The notes beneath the pieces were generated by a model, which saw only the letters and a program-made list of their open reading frames with translations, ran no database searches and was not told the DNA's origin. A program made the translations under genes and the position numbers. A DNA stretch of 64,000 nucleotides from Saprospira grandis (GTDB taxonomy: Bacteria > Bacteroidota > Bacteroidia > Chitinophagales > Saprospiraceae): positions 3,923,501 to 3,987,500 of the forward strand of contig NZ_CP110854.1 of the NCBI RefSeq assembly GCF_027594745.1, read 5' to 3'. Below are positions 28,101 through 36,505 of the stretch, piece after piece; position 1 is the first letter of the stretch; each line of letters opens with the position of its first letter.

Positions 28101-31100
28101 TCATTGCTTGCATTACAGCTAGCATCAGTGGCGCTAGTGCTAGCGGCTAATGTACAAGGCGTACAGCTGTTATTGACTACAGCCGTGGCTGTTGTTTGGC
28201 AGCCATTCGCATCAGTAATTGTTACGGTATAAGTGCCCGCTACTAGGTTGTTAGCGGTAGCCGTAGTCTGTCCATCGGACCAAAGGAAAGTATAGCCAGC
28301 CGTGCCGCCACTAATTGTAGCCGTAGCTGTACCATCATTTCCGGCGCAAGTTTCATCACTACTACTGGCCGAAGCGACCAAAGCAGTAGGTTCATTGACC
28401 ACTGCAGTAGCTGTAGTTGTACATCCCGCAGCATCGGTAACTGTCACGATATAAGTACCTGCGATTAGGTTGCTTGCGGTAGCCGTCGTTTGTCCATCCG
28501 ACCAGAGGAAGCTATAGGGCGTTGTCCCTGCGGTAGCGATAGCCGTGGCGCTTCCATCATTGCTAGCATTACAGCTGGCATCCGTGGCGCTAGTGGTTGC
28601 GGCTAAGGTACAGCTACAGTTTAGCGTGACGGCCACACTACTTACAGCAGTACAGCCATTGGCATCAGTAACCGTAACAAAATAGTTAGCTGCGCTTAAT
28701 CCTGAAGCTGTAGCCGTAGTTTGTCCATCAGACCAAAGGAAAGTATAAGGAGCTGTTCCGCTAGTGGCAGAAACAGTTGCTGTACCATCATTTCCAGCGC
28801 AGCTTTCGTCGCTGCTGCCAATTCCTGTAACTACCTCACTAACGGTGATAGCAGAAAGGACAATGAGGGTATCACTAATACAGTCATTTGTGGCAACAAG
28901 GGCCACATCATAGGTTCCAGCAGTGTTATAGCTTACACTAGGGTTCATTGCTGTGGAGCTAGCGGGGCTTCCACCAGGGAAGAACCACTCATAGCTATCC
29001 GCATCGGTAGAGCTATTATTAAATGTAATGCTATTGCCCAAACAGATCGTACTGTTATTGGGGCTAAAGTTAGCCGAGGGCAAGGTCCCTAAAACGGGGA
29101 CAATATAATGAGCGACATCAATTCCCCAGCTACCGGTTTCGTCATAGGCGTGCCAAGTTCCGTCACCCCATTGTTCCCAAGCGGTAGCGGGTGATGTTTC
29201 TCCATCGGTGTTAGTAATGAGTGCAATGGTATCGTTGCCATAGGTATATTCTATACCGACAAAGAACTCATTGGAGGCGGGTAAGGCAATGTTTCCAAAG
29301 GGAACAAAGGCCACATTATTTCCGCCAGCAATCAAGGTAACAATATCCTGATAGGCGATAGGAATACTGGCAATTACGGCTCCTGGCGTTCCGCCTGTAC
29401 CATCCCAAACTTGTACATTAAAGCTATTGCTAGCATTGGCGGCTACGGCCTGACCAAAACCAAAGTAGGCTCCAGTCAAATGCGTATTGGCTCCGCCATA
29501 ATTAAAGTAGTCCGCCTTGGCAATATCTCCATAGCCATTGTGGCCAGCTAGATAGCCACCTGGTCCACCTGCATTATAGAGGGCTGGATTGTCATTAGCT
29601 ACATCATAATTCGAAATTGTATCACAGGCTTGTAGGCCAGAACTAAAACTGGCGCTAGCCGCTGGCGAACTTCCACAGCTATTTGTTGCAATGACCTGCC
29701 AGAAGTACTGCGTCCCCGTCCCCAATACATTAGAAGTATAGTTGGGAGAGCTGAGTCCTGTAGCTTGGTCGACAATATTGGTAAATGCTGCATCTGTAGC
29801 AATGCTAATATCATAACTAGCTCCTGCCGCTGCCGACCAGTCAAAGTTGACGGGTAGGGCCACCGCTGTTGCGCCATTGGCTGGACTGTTGAGCGTGACG
29901 GCTGTAGGTGCAGGGTCATTAACAATTAGAGTCAAAGCTAGACTTTTGTTCCCTGAGGTGCTGCTCGCATTAACGGTAAAGGGATAACTACCCGCTGCGG
30001 TTGCACCACTTACATTGAGGCTTAGTGTGCTGCTAGATGCAGGCGTAACGGGGTTGATACTAAAGTTGCCCACAACTCCTGTCGGCAAACCACTAAGGCT
30101 AAGCGTAACTGGGTCGCTATAGCTGCCAATTTGGCCCACATCTATGCTGTAGCTGGGCGTGGCTGCTGCACAAACGGACTGACTGTTATTCGTTGTACTT
30201 AGCGTATAGTCATTAGTGGCCAAAACAATCGTAAAGTCATTATCCGAAATGTCAAAGAAGTAGCCATTGGCGCAACGCACCATAATGCGGCCGGTGGTTG
30301 TGCCTACATTAGGAACGCTAATGGGCTCAGTTCCATCATTGGGAACATTGCTAGCTAGTACGGTCGGATAGGTCAATCCACCATCTGTAGAAAGTAGAAT
30401 GTCAACATTGGCGCAGCTGACTGGGCTACCATCGGTGCCAGCTACATCCCAAGTTACGGTTTCTGTCCCGCCTCCATTCCAGCTAATTCCACTAGCAGAG
30501 GGATAAAGAACAACAAAGGGCCCAGAGTTGGCATCTACAGTCACTTGCATATCTGCATGATCAGTACAGCCTCCGCCAGCAGCATTATCGCGTACGGTTA
30601 CTCTAAAGTCCATAACCCGACTTACAGAAGGAAGTACTTCCCAGGTAAAAGGTCCACCTGCAGCCAAATCCACTAAATTGGGGAAGTAGCGAGTTGGGTC
30701 AGTAACTGGCTCAAAAGAACGGAAGTTTGGTCCTGCCGTAGAACTAGCTACAGGAGGCATGGTCGCTGTAGCATTTTCCATCTGTTCCCAACTATAAGTC
30801 AGGGTATTGCCATCGGGGTCTGTGGCCGAGGCGGTCAATGAAAAAGGCGTATTGGCTGGAATGTTAATGTTGGCCGCTGGGGCATTTACGGTAGGGGCAT
30901 TATTGGCCAAGGCCGTTGTGGCCGGACAGTTGTGGCCTGCTCCCGTAATAAAGGCGCCCATTTCCTCCAATGAAATCGAGTGAAAGTAGTCATCACTCTG
31001 GTTTTGTACATTGGGGGCACAAATGCCAGCATATCCCATAATGGTAGAGGCACTACCGGGCTCCATGGCGGTGGCATTGTTGCGGTTACAGTTGTTGTTT

Positions 31101-32173
31101 TGGGTGTGGTTACATCCAAATTGATGGCCTACTTCATGGGCCACATAATCAATATCGAAAGGATCGCCAATGGGCGCAGCACTACCCGTAACTCCACGGG
31201 CTTTGCCCGAGTTGCTACAAACAACGCCCAAACCAGCCAATCCACCACTGTTGGTCCCAAACACATGACCAATGTCATAGTTGGCCGAGCCAATTTCGGT
31301 GTCAATATTAGCCTGATTTTCAGTAATCATTGTGCCTGGCGCTCCATTAGTATAAGGGTCCGTTGTTGCATTAGTATAAATAATGAGGTTGTTGTTGGCC
31401 ACCAAGTTCATCCGAATGGCCATCTCTCGCTCATAAACACTATTTACTCGGTTGATGGTGGTGGTTTGTGCCGCTAGGGCCAAGGCTACCGTACCCCCAT
31501 GAAATTGAGTGTATTCTCCTGTGGCGGCAACGGCCATGCGGTAGGTCCGCAATTCACAGCTCCCAAAACGAGCAGCAGTCTGCCCAGCAGCCTTAAAGTT
31601 AGATAAGGGAATATTGTTAGCCGTCAAGCCACAAACAAATTGCTTGGGAGCAGCTGGCCGAAAGTCCCGACGGTTATAAACAATATAGTGCTCAATATCG
31701 CCCCCGCCAAATTGATAGGGGTCAATATAGATGGTTCCCTTGCCCGCCGTCAAAATGATGGCGTGAAAGCCCTGTGGGGTCAAATCAAAACGAAGCGACT
31801 TGGAGGGGTCATTGATGCTCCGCCCCGCATAGGTCTGAATTTCCGGAAACTTTTCCGCCAATTCGGTCTCCATAATCGGCGACTCTACAATGTCAAAAAC
31901 TTCATAGCTGCCATCGGGCATAGGCAAGCTCAAAAGGGTCTGGCTAATCGCCGCAATGGGCGTTCGCTCCATAGGGGCCACATCTAAAATGGCCCGAATT
32001 TCATCTAGGTTCAATCGAACCGTTTGGTACTGCTCTGCAAAAATGTAGCGAGTACCCGATTTAGGGATTTGGTCCTCGGCTATTGGCGACCAAAGCTCTG
32101 TTTGCCCCCACAATTGGGAGCCCAAGAGCAATAGCCAAGCCAGTAGAAAGGACCTGAGGTAGGTCAGTTGCAT
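25178..32173 (-). CDS. Giant secreted metalloprotease with SprB repeats and T9SS sorting domain
   Basis: A 2331-residue exported protein. The signal peptide is MQLTYLRSFLLAWLLLLGSQLWGQ. A reprolysin-type (metzincin) domain has zinc site HEVGHQFGCNH at about 346-356 and Met-turn TIMGYAG near 378. Next come a PKD/cadherin-like region (about 420-550), further Ig-like and fibronectin-like modules, a PKD domain near 1010-1100 (SYEWFFPGG), then fifteen SprB-type repeats (about 1105-2245, each ending in VTDANGC-like). Repeats 2-9 form four almost identical pairs. The last 80 residues are a type A T9SS sorting domain (SLYPNPSNGQ ... LSSPEGQISQKFVIRR). It is exported through the outer membrane and attached to or released from the surface, plausibly for adhesion, gliding or prey degradation. 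No partner gene is adjacent. Confidence 0.93.
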   Translation of the reverse strand: MQLTYLRSFLLAWLLLLGSQLWGQTELWSPIAEDQIPKSGTRYIFAEQYQTVRLNLDEIRAILDVAPMERTPIAAISQTLLSLPMPDGSYEVFDIVESPIMETELAEKFPEIQTYAGRSINDPSKSLRFDLTPQGFHAIILTAGKGTIYIDPYQFGGGDIEHYIVYNRRDFRPAAPKQFVCGLTANNIPLSNFKAAGQTAARFGSCELRTYRMAVAATGEYTQFHGGTVALALAAQTTTINRVNSVYEREMAIRMNLVANNNLIIYTNATTDPYTNGAPGTMITENQANIDTEIGSANYDIGHVFGTNSGGLAGLGVVCSNSGKARGVTGSAAPIGDPFDIDYVAHEVGHQFGCNHTQNNNCNRNNATAMEPGSASTIMGYAGICAPNVQNQSDDYFHSISLEEMGAFITGAGHNCPATTALANNAPTVNAPAANINIPANTPFSLTASATDPDGNTLTYSWEQMENATATMPPVASSTAGPNFRSFEPVTDPTRYFPNLVDLAAGGPFTWEVLPSVSRVMDFRVTVRDNAAGGGCTDHADMQVTVDANSGPFVVLYPSASGISWNGGGTETVTWDVAGTDGSPVSCANVDILLSTDGGLTYPTVLASNVPNDGTEPISVPNVGTTTGRIMVRCANGYFFDISDNDFTIVLATNDYTLSTTNNSQSVCAAATPSYSIDVGQIGSYSDPVTLSLSGLPTGVVGNFSINPVTPASSSTLSLNVSGATAAGSYPFTVNASSTSGNKSLALTLIVNDPAPTAVTLNSPANGATAVALPVNFDWSAAAGASYDISIATDAAFTNIVDQATGLSSPNYTSNVLGTGTQYFWQVIATNSCGSSPAASASFSSGLQACDTISNYDVANDNPALYNAGGPGGYLAGHNGYGDIAKADYFNYGGANTHLTGAYFGFGQAVAANASNSFNVQVWDGTGGTPGAVIASIPIAYQDIVTLIAGGNNVAFVPFGNIALPASNEFFVGIEYTYGNDTIALITNTDGETSPATAWEQWGDGTWHAYDETGSWGIDVAHYIVPVLGTLPSANFSPNNSTICLGNSITFNNSSTDADSYEWFFPGGSPASSTAMNPSVSYNTAGTYDVALVATNDCISDTLIVLSAITVSEVVTGIGSSDESCAGNDGTATVSATSGTAPYTFLWSDGQTTATASGLSAANYFVTVTDANGCTAVSSVAVTLNCSCTLAATTSATDASCNASNDGSATAIATAGTTPYSFLWSDGQTTATASNLIAGTYIVTVTDAAGCTTTATAVVNEPTALVASASSSDETCAGNDGTATATISGGTAGYTFLWSDGQTTATANNLVAGTYTVTITDANGCQTTATAVVNNSCTPCTLAASTSATDASCNASNDGSATAIATAGTTPYSFLWSDGQTTATATNLIAGTYTVTVTDAAGCITTATAVVNEPTALVASASSSDETCAGNDGTATATISGGTAGYTFLWSDGQTTATASNLIAGTYTVTITDANGCTTVATAVVNNSCTPCTLAATTSATDASCNASNDGSATAIATAGTTPYSFIWSDGQTTATATNLIAGTYIVTVTDAAGCTTTATAVVNEPTALLASASSSDETCAGNDGTATATISGGTAGYTFLWSDGQTTATATNLVAGTYTVSITDANGCTTVATAVVNNSCTPCTLAATTSATDASCNASNDGSATAIATAGTTPYSFLWSDGQTTATASNLIAGTYIVTVTDAAGCTTTATAVVNEPTALVASASSSDETCAGNDGTATATISGGTAGYTFLWSDGQTTATANNLVAGTYTVTITDANGCTTVATAVVNYNCPCNGSLQLTPTDVSCASNCNGSISLQSSGLQAPISYRWTNGATVANPINLCGGNYSVTATDVNGCVAVASTTVAQPTAMTLATGINNESCAGSDGNLTAIVNGGTTPYTFAWSNGANTSSLTALAAGVYQLTVTDANACDLTAAYTVALDNSLASNAIASQNASCAGYADGEAQAVGTGTGLPMNYSWSNGANTQVANGLAAGNYTVTISSGVCSAVRSVQVTEPAAMQIQLMSTEQNCVPGTGALALNVSGGGGAPYSYLWSNGATTANVSNLANGNYSVTITSANGCEEQRSASFNIPQGPVLSSLSSSPNCSNTADGSLDLTVSPAGNYLYSWSNGANTEDLQGLAGGIYQVSVTDTAQGCTVVLSDTVNAPASLQVAFSVTQPHTPTSNNGALAASENGGTAPFSYLWSTGDSVSQLTNVGVGSYSVTVTDANGCTATDSIFVSAVTGINVQWAEAFSLYPNPSNGQMQLELVLQQSQQLELAIFDVLGRQLYQQRLSGQQFSLPLSFDWPAGTYFLRLSSPEGQISQKFVIRR
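26800..28625. repeat. 456-bp coding tandem repeat (four copies)
   Basis: Within the metalloprotease gene, four near-identical units of about 456 bases run from roughly 26800 to 28625. Each encodes two different SprB modules (A: ATDASCNASNDGSATAIAT; B: SSSDETCAGNDGTATATIS). Equivalent points recur at 27356 and 27812. Differences between copies are mostly single bases, suggesting recent amplification or gene conversion. Confidence 0.85.
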
Positions 32174-32520
32174 AGGCGTTTACTGCTTAATGATTTAAAA
32201 ATGAGTTAAGAAGTCCTTAATATAAAGCTTCTCTTTTTTTAGAACGCCTTTCCTGCCCTTATTGTGTGTTGATCTTTAAAAGAATAATTATAGGGAGAAT
32301 TTGGGGCCCGCGGCCAGCAAAGCTGGCCGCCGCTATGCTGCGGGGCTCACAGGTCTGTTCGGCCCTTCAGGCTCCACTTCATTTCGCCTTCGGTCTGGCC
32401 TGCGGCCACCCCTCCGCAGCGCTGGGCCGCTCATCTTTTGTTTTTTCTTTTGGCTCTCTTCTTCGGCGCATTTGGGCCCATGGGCTGCAGCCCATAGCCG
32501 ATGATTGGCAAAACTCCTTC
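32174..32520. repeat. Intergenic + repeat arm
   Basis: AT-rich promoter stretch to about 32300, then a + arm of the CCCGCGGCCAGCAAAGC subtype (as at 1713), ending with CCCATGGGCTGCAGCCCATA near 32477-32496. No - arm closes this block; the palindrome and tandem-repeat array follows instead. Confidence 0.7.
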
Positions 32521-32523
32521 TTA

Positions 32524-32940
32524 GTCGTCCTGAAATCTACGATATAGCTTGTCAAAGTCATTGAATATAGTTACTAAACTGTTCGGTATAGGTCCCTCTA
32601 TTGCATAAGAGTCGTCCTGAACTCCATGGTATAGGTTGCAGAAGTGTGTAATATACGTTAGGGGACTGTACGATATAGGTTGTGGAACTACATAATATAG
32701 GTTGTATGACCCCAAAATAGACGTCCTAGGACGTCTATTTTGGGGTATAGGAAGCTACCCAATGGGGTTTGTGGACGTATCTCATGGAGTTCAGGACGTA
32801 CCTAATGGGGTTTGTGGACGTATCTCATGGAGTTCAGGACGTACCTAATGGGGTTTGTGGACGTATCTCATGGAGTTCAGGACGTACCTGATGGGGTTTG
32901 TGGACCTAATTTATACCTTAGAGGACCCCTATTTTGGGCT
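32524..32940. repeat. Tandem repeat array with 38-bp perfect palindrome
   Basis: Left part (32524-32708): degenerate units of 20-25 bases around the motif ATATAGGTTG. Centre (32709-32746): perfect 38-base palindrome with arm CCCCAAAATAGACGTCCT plus one flanking A/T pair and no loop. Right part (about 32755-32910): a 43-base unit starting at 32761, 32804, 32847 and partially at 32890. The right-hand unit contains ATGGAGTTCAGGAC, whose reverse complement GTCCTGAACTCCAT occurs in the left part near 32613, so the two sides are partly inverted copies. No open frame of note crosses it. Confidence 0.85.
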
Positions 32941-33307
32941 TATGCAACCTCTAGGCTTCGCAGCCTGCCATTCATCGCCTAGGGACAAGCCCCCAGGCTA
33001 ACCCGATAGGGTCAGCCCCAAAGGGCCTCAAATTATGATTTACGGCTTTGCTCATCTATTTTTGTAGAGAAGTGCATATCCAAAGGCCCTCTTTAGAGGG
33101 CTGTCTGAAAAAGCTAGCCTAGGGGCTTGTCCCTAGGCGCAGGAAAGGGCAGACACTAAATTCCAATATTAGTCCCTCAACTTTTTCTGTGGAGAGGGGG
33201 GAGAAAGTAAAGAAAAAGCCTTTCTTTGCTATAAATGATACCAAAACAAAAATGGGAAGTTTCTAGAATTAGGATTTTAAGAACTTAGGATATGTGAAAA
33301 TAAAATT
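32941..33307. other. Gene-poor spacer with degraded repeat pieces and shared leader
   Basis: Contains fragments of the hairpin family (CTAGGGACAAGCCCC and its inverse CTAGGGGCTTGTCCCTAG near 33120-33137; GGCCCTCTTTAGAGGGC near 33083) and the short sequence AGTCCCTCAACTTTTTCTG (about 33171-33189) that recurs before two other small genes at 33580 and 37440. The last 80 bases are AT-rich and likely hold the promoter for 33308. No gene seen. Confidence 0.5.
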
Positions 33308-33526
33308 ATGTATAGAGTTATTATTGGGAGTCCAGTAGATTATGAAGATGTAGTTGCATATGTTTATTTAGAAGGAGGGTGTATAGCAATTTTAGATCAA
33401 GAGGAAGGAGTAGATAATATAAGAGTTGAATTTTTTAAAGAAGGGCTAGATAAGGTTAAGAAGTTTAATTTAGATCTTTTGATGGAAGCATTGCTTGAAG
33501 CAAAGCGTAGATTAAAAGGTAACTAG
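33308..33526 (+). CDS. Small hypothetical protein in immunity-like island
   Basis: 72 residues from ATG 33308: MYRVIIGSPVDYEDVVAYVY, then an acidic strand-turn-strand part (GGCIAILDQEEGVDNIRVEFF) and a C-terminal helix (LDLLMEALLEAKRRLKGN). The alternation of strands and a terminal amphipathic helix gives a compact alpha/beta domain. Cytoplasmic, no signal. Composition is AT-rich like the following genes, with which it may be co-inherited. Function unknown. Confidence 0.65.
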   Translation: MYRVIIGSPVDYEDVVAYVYLEGGCIAILDQEEGVDNIRVEFFKEGLDKVKKFNLDLLMEALLEAKRRLKGN

Positions 33527-33660
33527 GTGTTCTCATCTACATTAACTTAGTAGGGCAGCAGGCCCCAAAAAATAAAACTAGTCCCTTAACTTTTTCTGCT
33601 CATAGGGGAAATAAACCAAGAACCGCTAACCAAAACGATTAGGCACACAAAAATGAAAAT

Positions 33661-34098
33661 ATGAAAGAATTATTAGAGAATCCAGTATTAGCGCCCTTTG
33701 CTGCTGATTTTAGCTTAGTGGAGGAGGCTAGAGGAAAGGGAATAATTGAATATTTCCACTTAGCTCAAATTAAAAATTATCAGGCTACCTCTTATCTAGG
33801 AAATATCGCTTGGGATACTTTTGAGACAGCTCATACCTATGAGTGGGATCTAGTGAAGAGAGAAGATGATATTGAGGATTTGTTGAAAAAATCGTCTTTG
33901 TCTGAACATAAGGAGGTATTTTTACAATTGAGATATGGGGAGCCTATCTTGAAAATATCCACAAGTTCATTTATCGCACATTGGGATGAGATATTATATC
34001 AGTCCGTAGAAGGATTTCCACTGGCTACAGCAGATGGAAAACTGTTTTTAGAGTGGTTAAATAATCCTAAGTCGATATACTCGAATTTTTTAATCTAG
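33661..34098 (+). CDS. hypothetical protein, immunity-like
   Basis: 145 residues from ATG 33661 (MKELLENPVLAPFAADFSLVEEARGKGIIEYF...). Acidic, aromatic-rich and cytoplasmic, with no recognised domain. Its last 18 residues (LFLEWLNNPKSIYSNFLI) are duplicated as a detached fragment at 38370-38426, evidence that a second copy of this gene once existed in this island. Upstream (33555-33600) is a leader shared with the 37475 gene. The AT-rich composition, small size and company of Imm53-like and Rhs-tip genes make an immunity role plausible, not proven. Confidence 0.65.
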   Translation: MKELLENPVLAPFAADFSLVEEARGKGIIEYFHLAQIKNYQATSYLGNIAWDTFETAHTYEWDLVKREDDIEDLLKKSSLSEHKEVFLQLRYGEPILKISTSSFIAHWDEILYQSVEGFPLATADGKLFLEWLNNPKSIYSNFLI

Positions 34099-34135
34099 AG
34101 CCAGCTTATTTAGCTGTTTCCCAATCAAAATAAAT

Positions 34136-34807
34136 ATGAACTCATTAGATGTATTAGAAGAGTGGGCTTTGTTGTATTCTGCTAAGAAAGAACAAGTTAA
34201 AGACTTGATTCACATTTGTAATATTGATAACCCAGGCTGGGGTGTTAAAATTGATTTAAAAGAAACTATTTTAGATGGGGCAAGTGTAGAATGGGAACGA
34301 ATAGAAGGATCTAAAGATGGTTGGTCCACAGGAGACTGGCATGGAATTGCTGTAGTAGATGCTGTTTTTGATGGATTTGGAGGTCCTAGAAAGCTACGAT
34401 TGTTATTGAATCGCTTTAAGGACTTAGTAGAACAAAAAAAGAAAGAGTTAGGCTGGAATAGTCCTGAGGACGGTAAAAAATGGCAAGAAGAGGATAACAC
34501 TGACATATTAGCTTGGATAGAAGACTGGTTCAGCTTTCATTGTGACGGAGATTGGGAACATCAATATGGCTTTACCATAAAGACGATCGAAAGTGGCGGC
34601 TGGTCTCTGCAGATAGACCTAATAGAAACTCTTTTAGAGGATACCGAGATAGCCTGGCAATTAGTGAAAAAATCAGAAAATGATTGGTATGGGCTGGCTA
34701 TCAAAGATAGTGTATTTTCGGCTTCTGGAGATCTCCGAAAATTAAGTTTTTTATTGCATTCTTTTAAGGAGCTGGTAGAAGCTGCTGATGAAGATTTTGA
34801 GGAATAG
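34136..34807 (+). CDS. Tandem duplicated Imm53-like immunity protein
   Basis: 223 residues made of two homologous halves. Half 1 (about 1-100) has LEEWALLYSAKKEQ, IDNPGWGVKIDLKETILDG, WHGIAVVDAVFDGFGGPRKLRLLLNRFKDLVE. Half 2 (about 118-217) has WIEDWFSFHCDGDWEHQYGFTIKTIESGGWSLQIDLIETLLED, WYGLAIKDSVFSASGDLRKLSFLLHSFKELVE. The CDGDWEHQYG...T...GW.v.iDL layout matches what I know as the Imm53 immunity family, usually a single domain. Half 1 has lost the CDGDWEH segment but kept DNPGW; half 2 shows the opposite. No cognate toxin is adjacent. The TAG stop runs directly into a + repeat arm. Confidence 0.75.
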   Translation: MNSLDVLEEWALLYSAKKEQVKDLIHICNIDNPGWGVKIDLKETILDGASVEWERIEGSKDGWSTGDWHGIAVVDAVFDGFGGPRKLRLLLNRFKDLVEQKKKELGWNSPEDGKKWQEEDNTDILAWIEDWFSFHCDGDWEHQYGFTIKTIESGGWSLQIDLIETLLEDTEIAWQLVKKSENDWYGLAIKDSVFSASGDLRKLSFLLHSFKELVEAADEDFEE

Positions 34808-35593
34808 GGGCCTCCCGCCTTCGGCGGGCGCTACGTTGCGGGGCTCGCTGCTCGCTCGGCCCTGCGCGGGCTGCGCCCGCTTGGTCTGGCCTTCGGCCAC
34901 CCCTGCACATCGCTAGGCCTGCGGCCCTAGGGGCCTGCTATATGGGCCTGTAGGTTGAAACCTACAGCCAATTAACGAATGCATTTTTGTGTTCAATGGA
35001 GGGTTGAAACCCTCCATAAATAAACATTTTTCAGTCCGTGCTTTCTTCTTTGGCGGCTGGGCAGTTTTGGGCCCATGGGCTGAAGCCCATGGTTGTGGGA
35101 CTATGCAAAGAGCGGGCTAAAGCCCTTGTTTGCTATAAAAATGGAAAAGGTTCGCTCCAAGAAAAACAACAACCGTCCAACCACAACCGCAAAGAAAAAT
35201 CCCCTCGAATGAGGGGATGACGATTTTTTCGATAGCCTAGGGCCTTGGCCCTAGGGTTCCTATGAAATTTATGGGGGAGACAAAAACAAACTATCGAAGA
35301 AAAAAATAACCCTTGTTCAAAGCGGTAGAGGATTTTAATCCTCTCCGCACTATAGATGTAGAATGGGGTTGTTGTATGGCTGCTGGTTTCAACCTGCAGC
35401 CACAGCTAGCAGGCGGCGAAGCCGCCGCAGGCCTAGGGGCCTGCAAGGGGGCCGCGTAGCGGCAGACCTAGCCAGCTTGCTGGCGCAGGGCCGAGCAAAC
35501 CTGTGAGCCCTGCAAGGGCCCGGCCGCCTTTGGCGGCAGGCCCCAAAAAAAGATAAAAAATAGTATCTTTAGACCTCGTTCTTTGAAATAAAA
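34808..35593. repeat. Composite intergenic repeat element (variant 2)
   Basis: The + arm begins at the stop codon (TAG then GGGCCTCCCGCC; about 34808-34925). Hairpins: CTGTAGGTTGAAACCTACAG (about 34951-34970), GGAGGGTTGAAACCCTCC (about 34999-35016), a GGGCTGAAGCCC hairpin near 35078, GGGCTAAAGCCC near 35115, ATCCCCTC GAAT GAGGGGAT near 35199, CCTAGGGCCTTGGCCCTAGG near 35236, AGAGGATTTTAATCCTCT near 35329, GCTGCTGGTTTCAACCTGCAGC near 35380. The - arm (about 35405-35548) ends GGCAGGCCCCAAAAAAA. Most of 34905-35420 is repeated nearly base for base at 57630-58000. Confidence 0.8.
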
Positions 35594-35596
35594 TGA

Positions 35597-36505
35597 GCTT
35601 TAAGCCGCCGCCGCTACGAGCTGTCCAACCACCTAGGCAACGTACTGGCTACGGTCAGTGATAAATCTTTGGGTCAAGACAGCAGCCAAACTGGACAGGC
35701 AGATTATTATTTGGCGCAGGTTTCTTCGGCTAGTTTGTACTATCCCTTTGGTTGGGAAATGCCTGGCCGCAAGTTTGTGAGTGGGGAGGACTATCGTTTT
35801 GGGTTTAATGGGAAGGAAGATGACCGAGATTGGGGGACGCAAAACATTCAGGATTATGGCTTTAGGTTGTATAATCCGAGTATAGGGAAGTTTTTGAGTG
35901 TGGATCCGTTGGCGCCGGAGTATCCTGAGTTGACTTGTTATCAGTTTGCGTCTAATACGCCAATACAAGCAATTGATTTAGATGGGTTGGAGGCTTTTTT
36001 TGTTCATGGAACTACCAACTTTGATCTTGCATGGATGAATTTTCAAACAGGGGCATACTATTTCAAAAGTTATGATAAGGTAGTTCAGGAATTACCAAAA
36101 GCTTTTGGGAATCAATTCAGTAGTACTGCATTTAGATGGTCTGGGGATAATACAGATAAAGCAAGGGCGCAAGCTGGACGCGATTTAGCTAATTATGTTA
36201 TGTCTAATAGAGTTTCTAGTGAGCCTATAACTTTAGTAGGTCATAGTCATGGAGGTAATGCTGTTATTGAAGCAGCCTTAATATTGATAAATGATCATAA
36301 AATAGATCCCAATGAGATAAATATTGTGACAATGAATACATCTGATCAATGGGAGCAAACTTTACCTCAGGAAAGTGATATGAATGTATATTCAATAAAT
36401 GCAATTAGTGACCAAATTCAAGAATTAGGAAGTGATTTTGGAGGGTTTGATGATAATGGAATTGTAATTGATAATGCAGATGCCTATATTTTCTTTACTG
36501 ACTAA
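35597..36505 (+). CDS. Displaced Rhs C-terminal tip with lipase-like toxin (5' truncated)
   Basis: The open frame follows a TGA at 35594 and has no ATG; a TTG at 35669 is the first start-like codon. It opens in the middle of an Rhs protein (RRYELSNHLGNVLATVSDKS), continues with the Rhs core end (YYPFGWEMPGRKF, YRFGFNGKEDDRDWG, YDYGFRLYNPSIGKFLSVDPLAPEYP-type, NTPIQAIDLDGLE) and then the tip (AFFVHGT oxyanion-type loop, nucleophile elbow GHSHGG at 36239-36256), an alpha/beta-hydrolase fold like Rhs-linked lipases. The thousand or more residues of the Rhs shell are missing, so this is an orphan or silent tip. The frame is also cut at TAA 36503 with coding sequence beyond (next entry). Confidence 0.8.
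   Translation, partial: ALSRRRYELSNHLGNVLATVSDKSLGQDSSQTGQADYYLAQVSSASLYYPFGWEMPGRKFVSGEDYRFGFNGKEDDRDWGTQNIQDYGFRLYNPSIGKFLSVDPLAPEYPELTCYQFASNTPIQAIDLDGLEAFFVHGTTNFDLAWMNFQTGAYYFKSYDKVVQELPKAFGNQFSSTAFRWSGDNTDKARAQAGRDLANYVMSNRVSSEPITLVGHSHGGNAVIEAALILINDHKIDPNEINIVTMNTSDQWEQTLPQESDMNVYSINAISDQIQELGSDFGGFDDNGIVIDNADAYIFFTD

Noticed and set aside
32755..32910. CRISPR-like array
   Set aside because: The 43-base unit is repeated head to tail without unique spacers between copies, and no cas gene is present.
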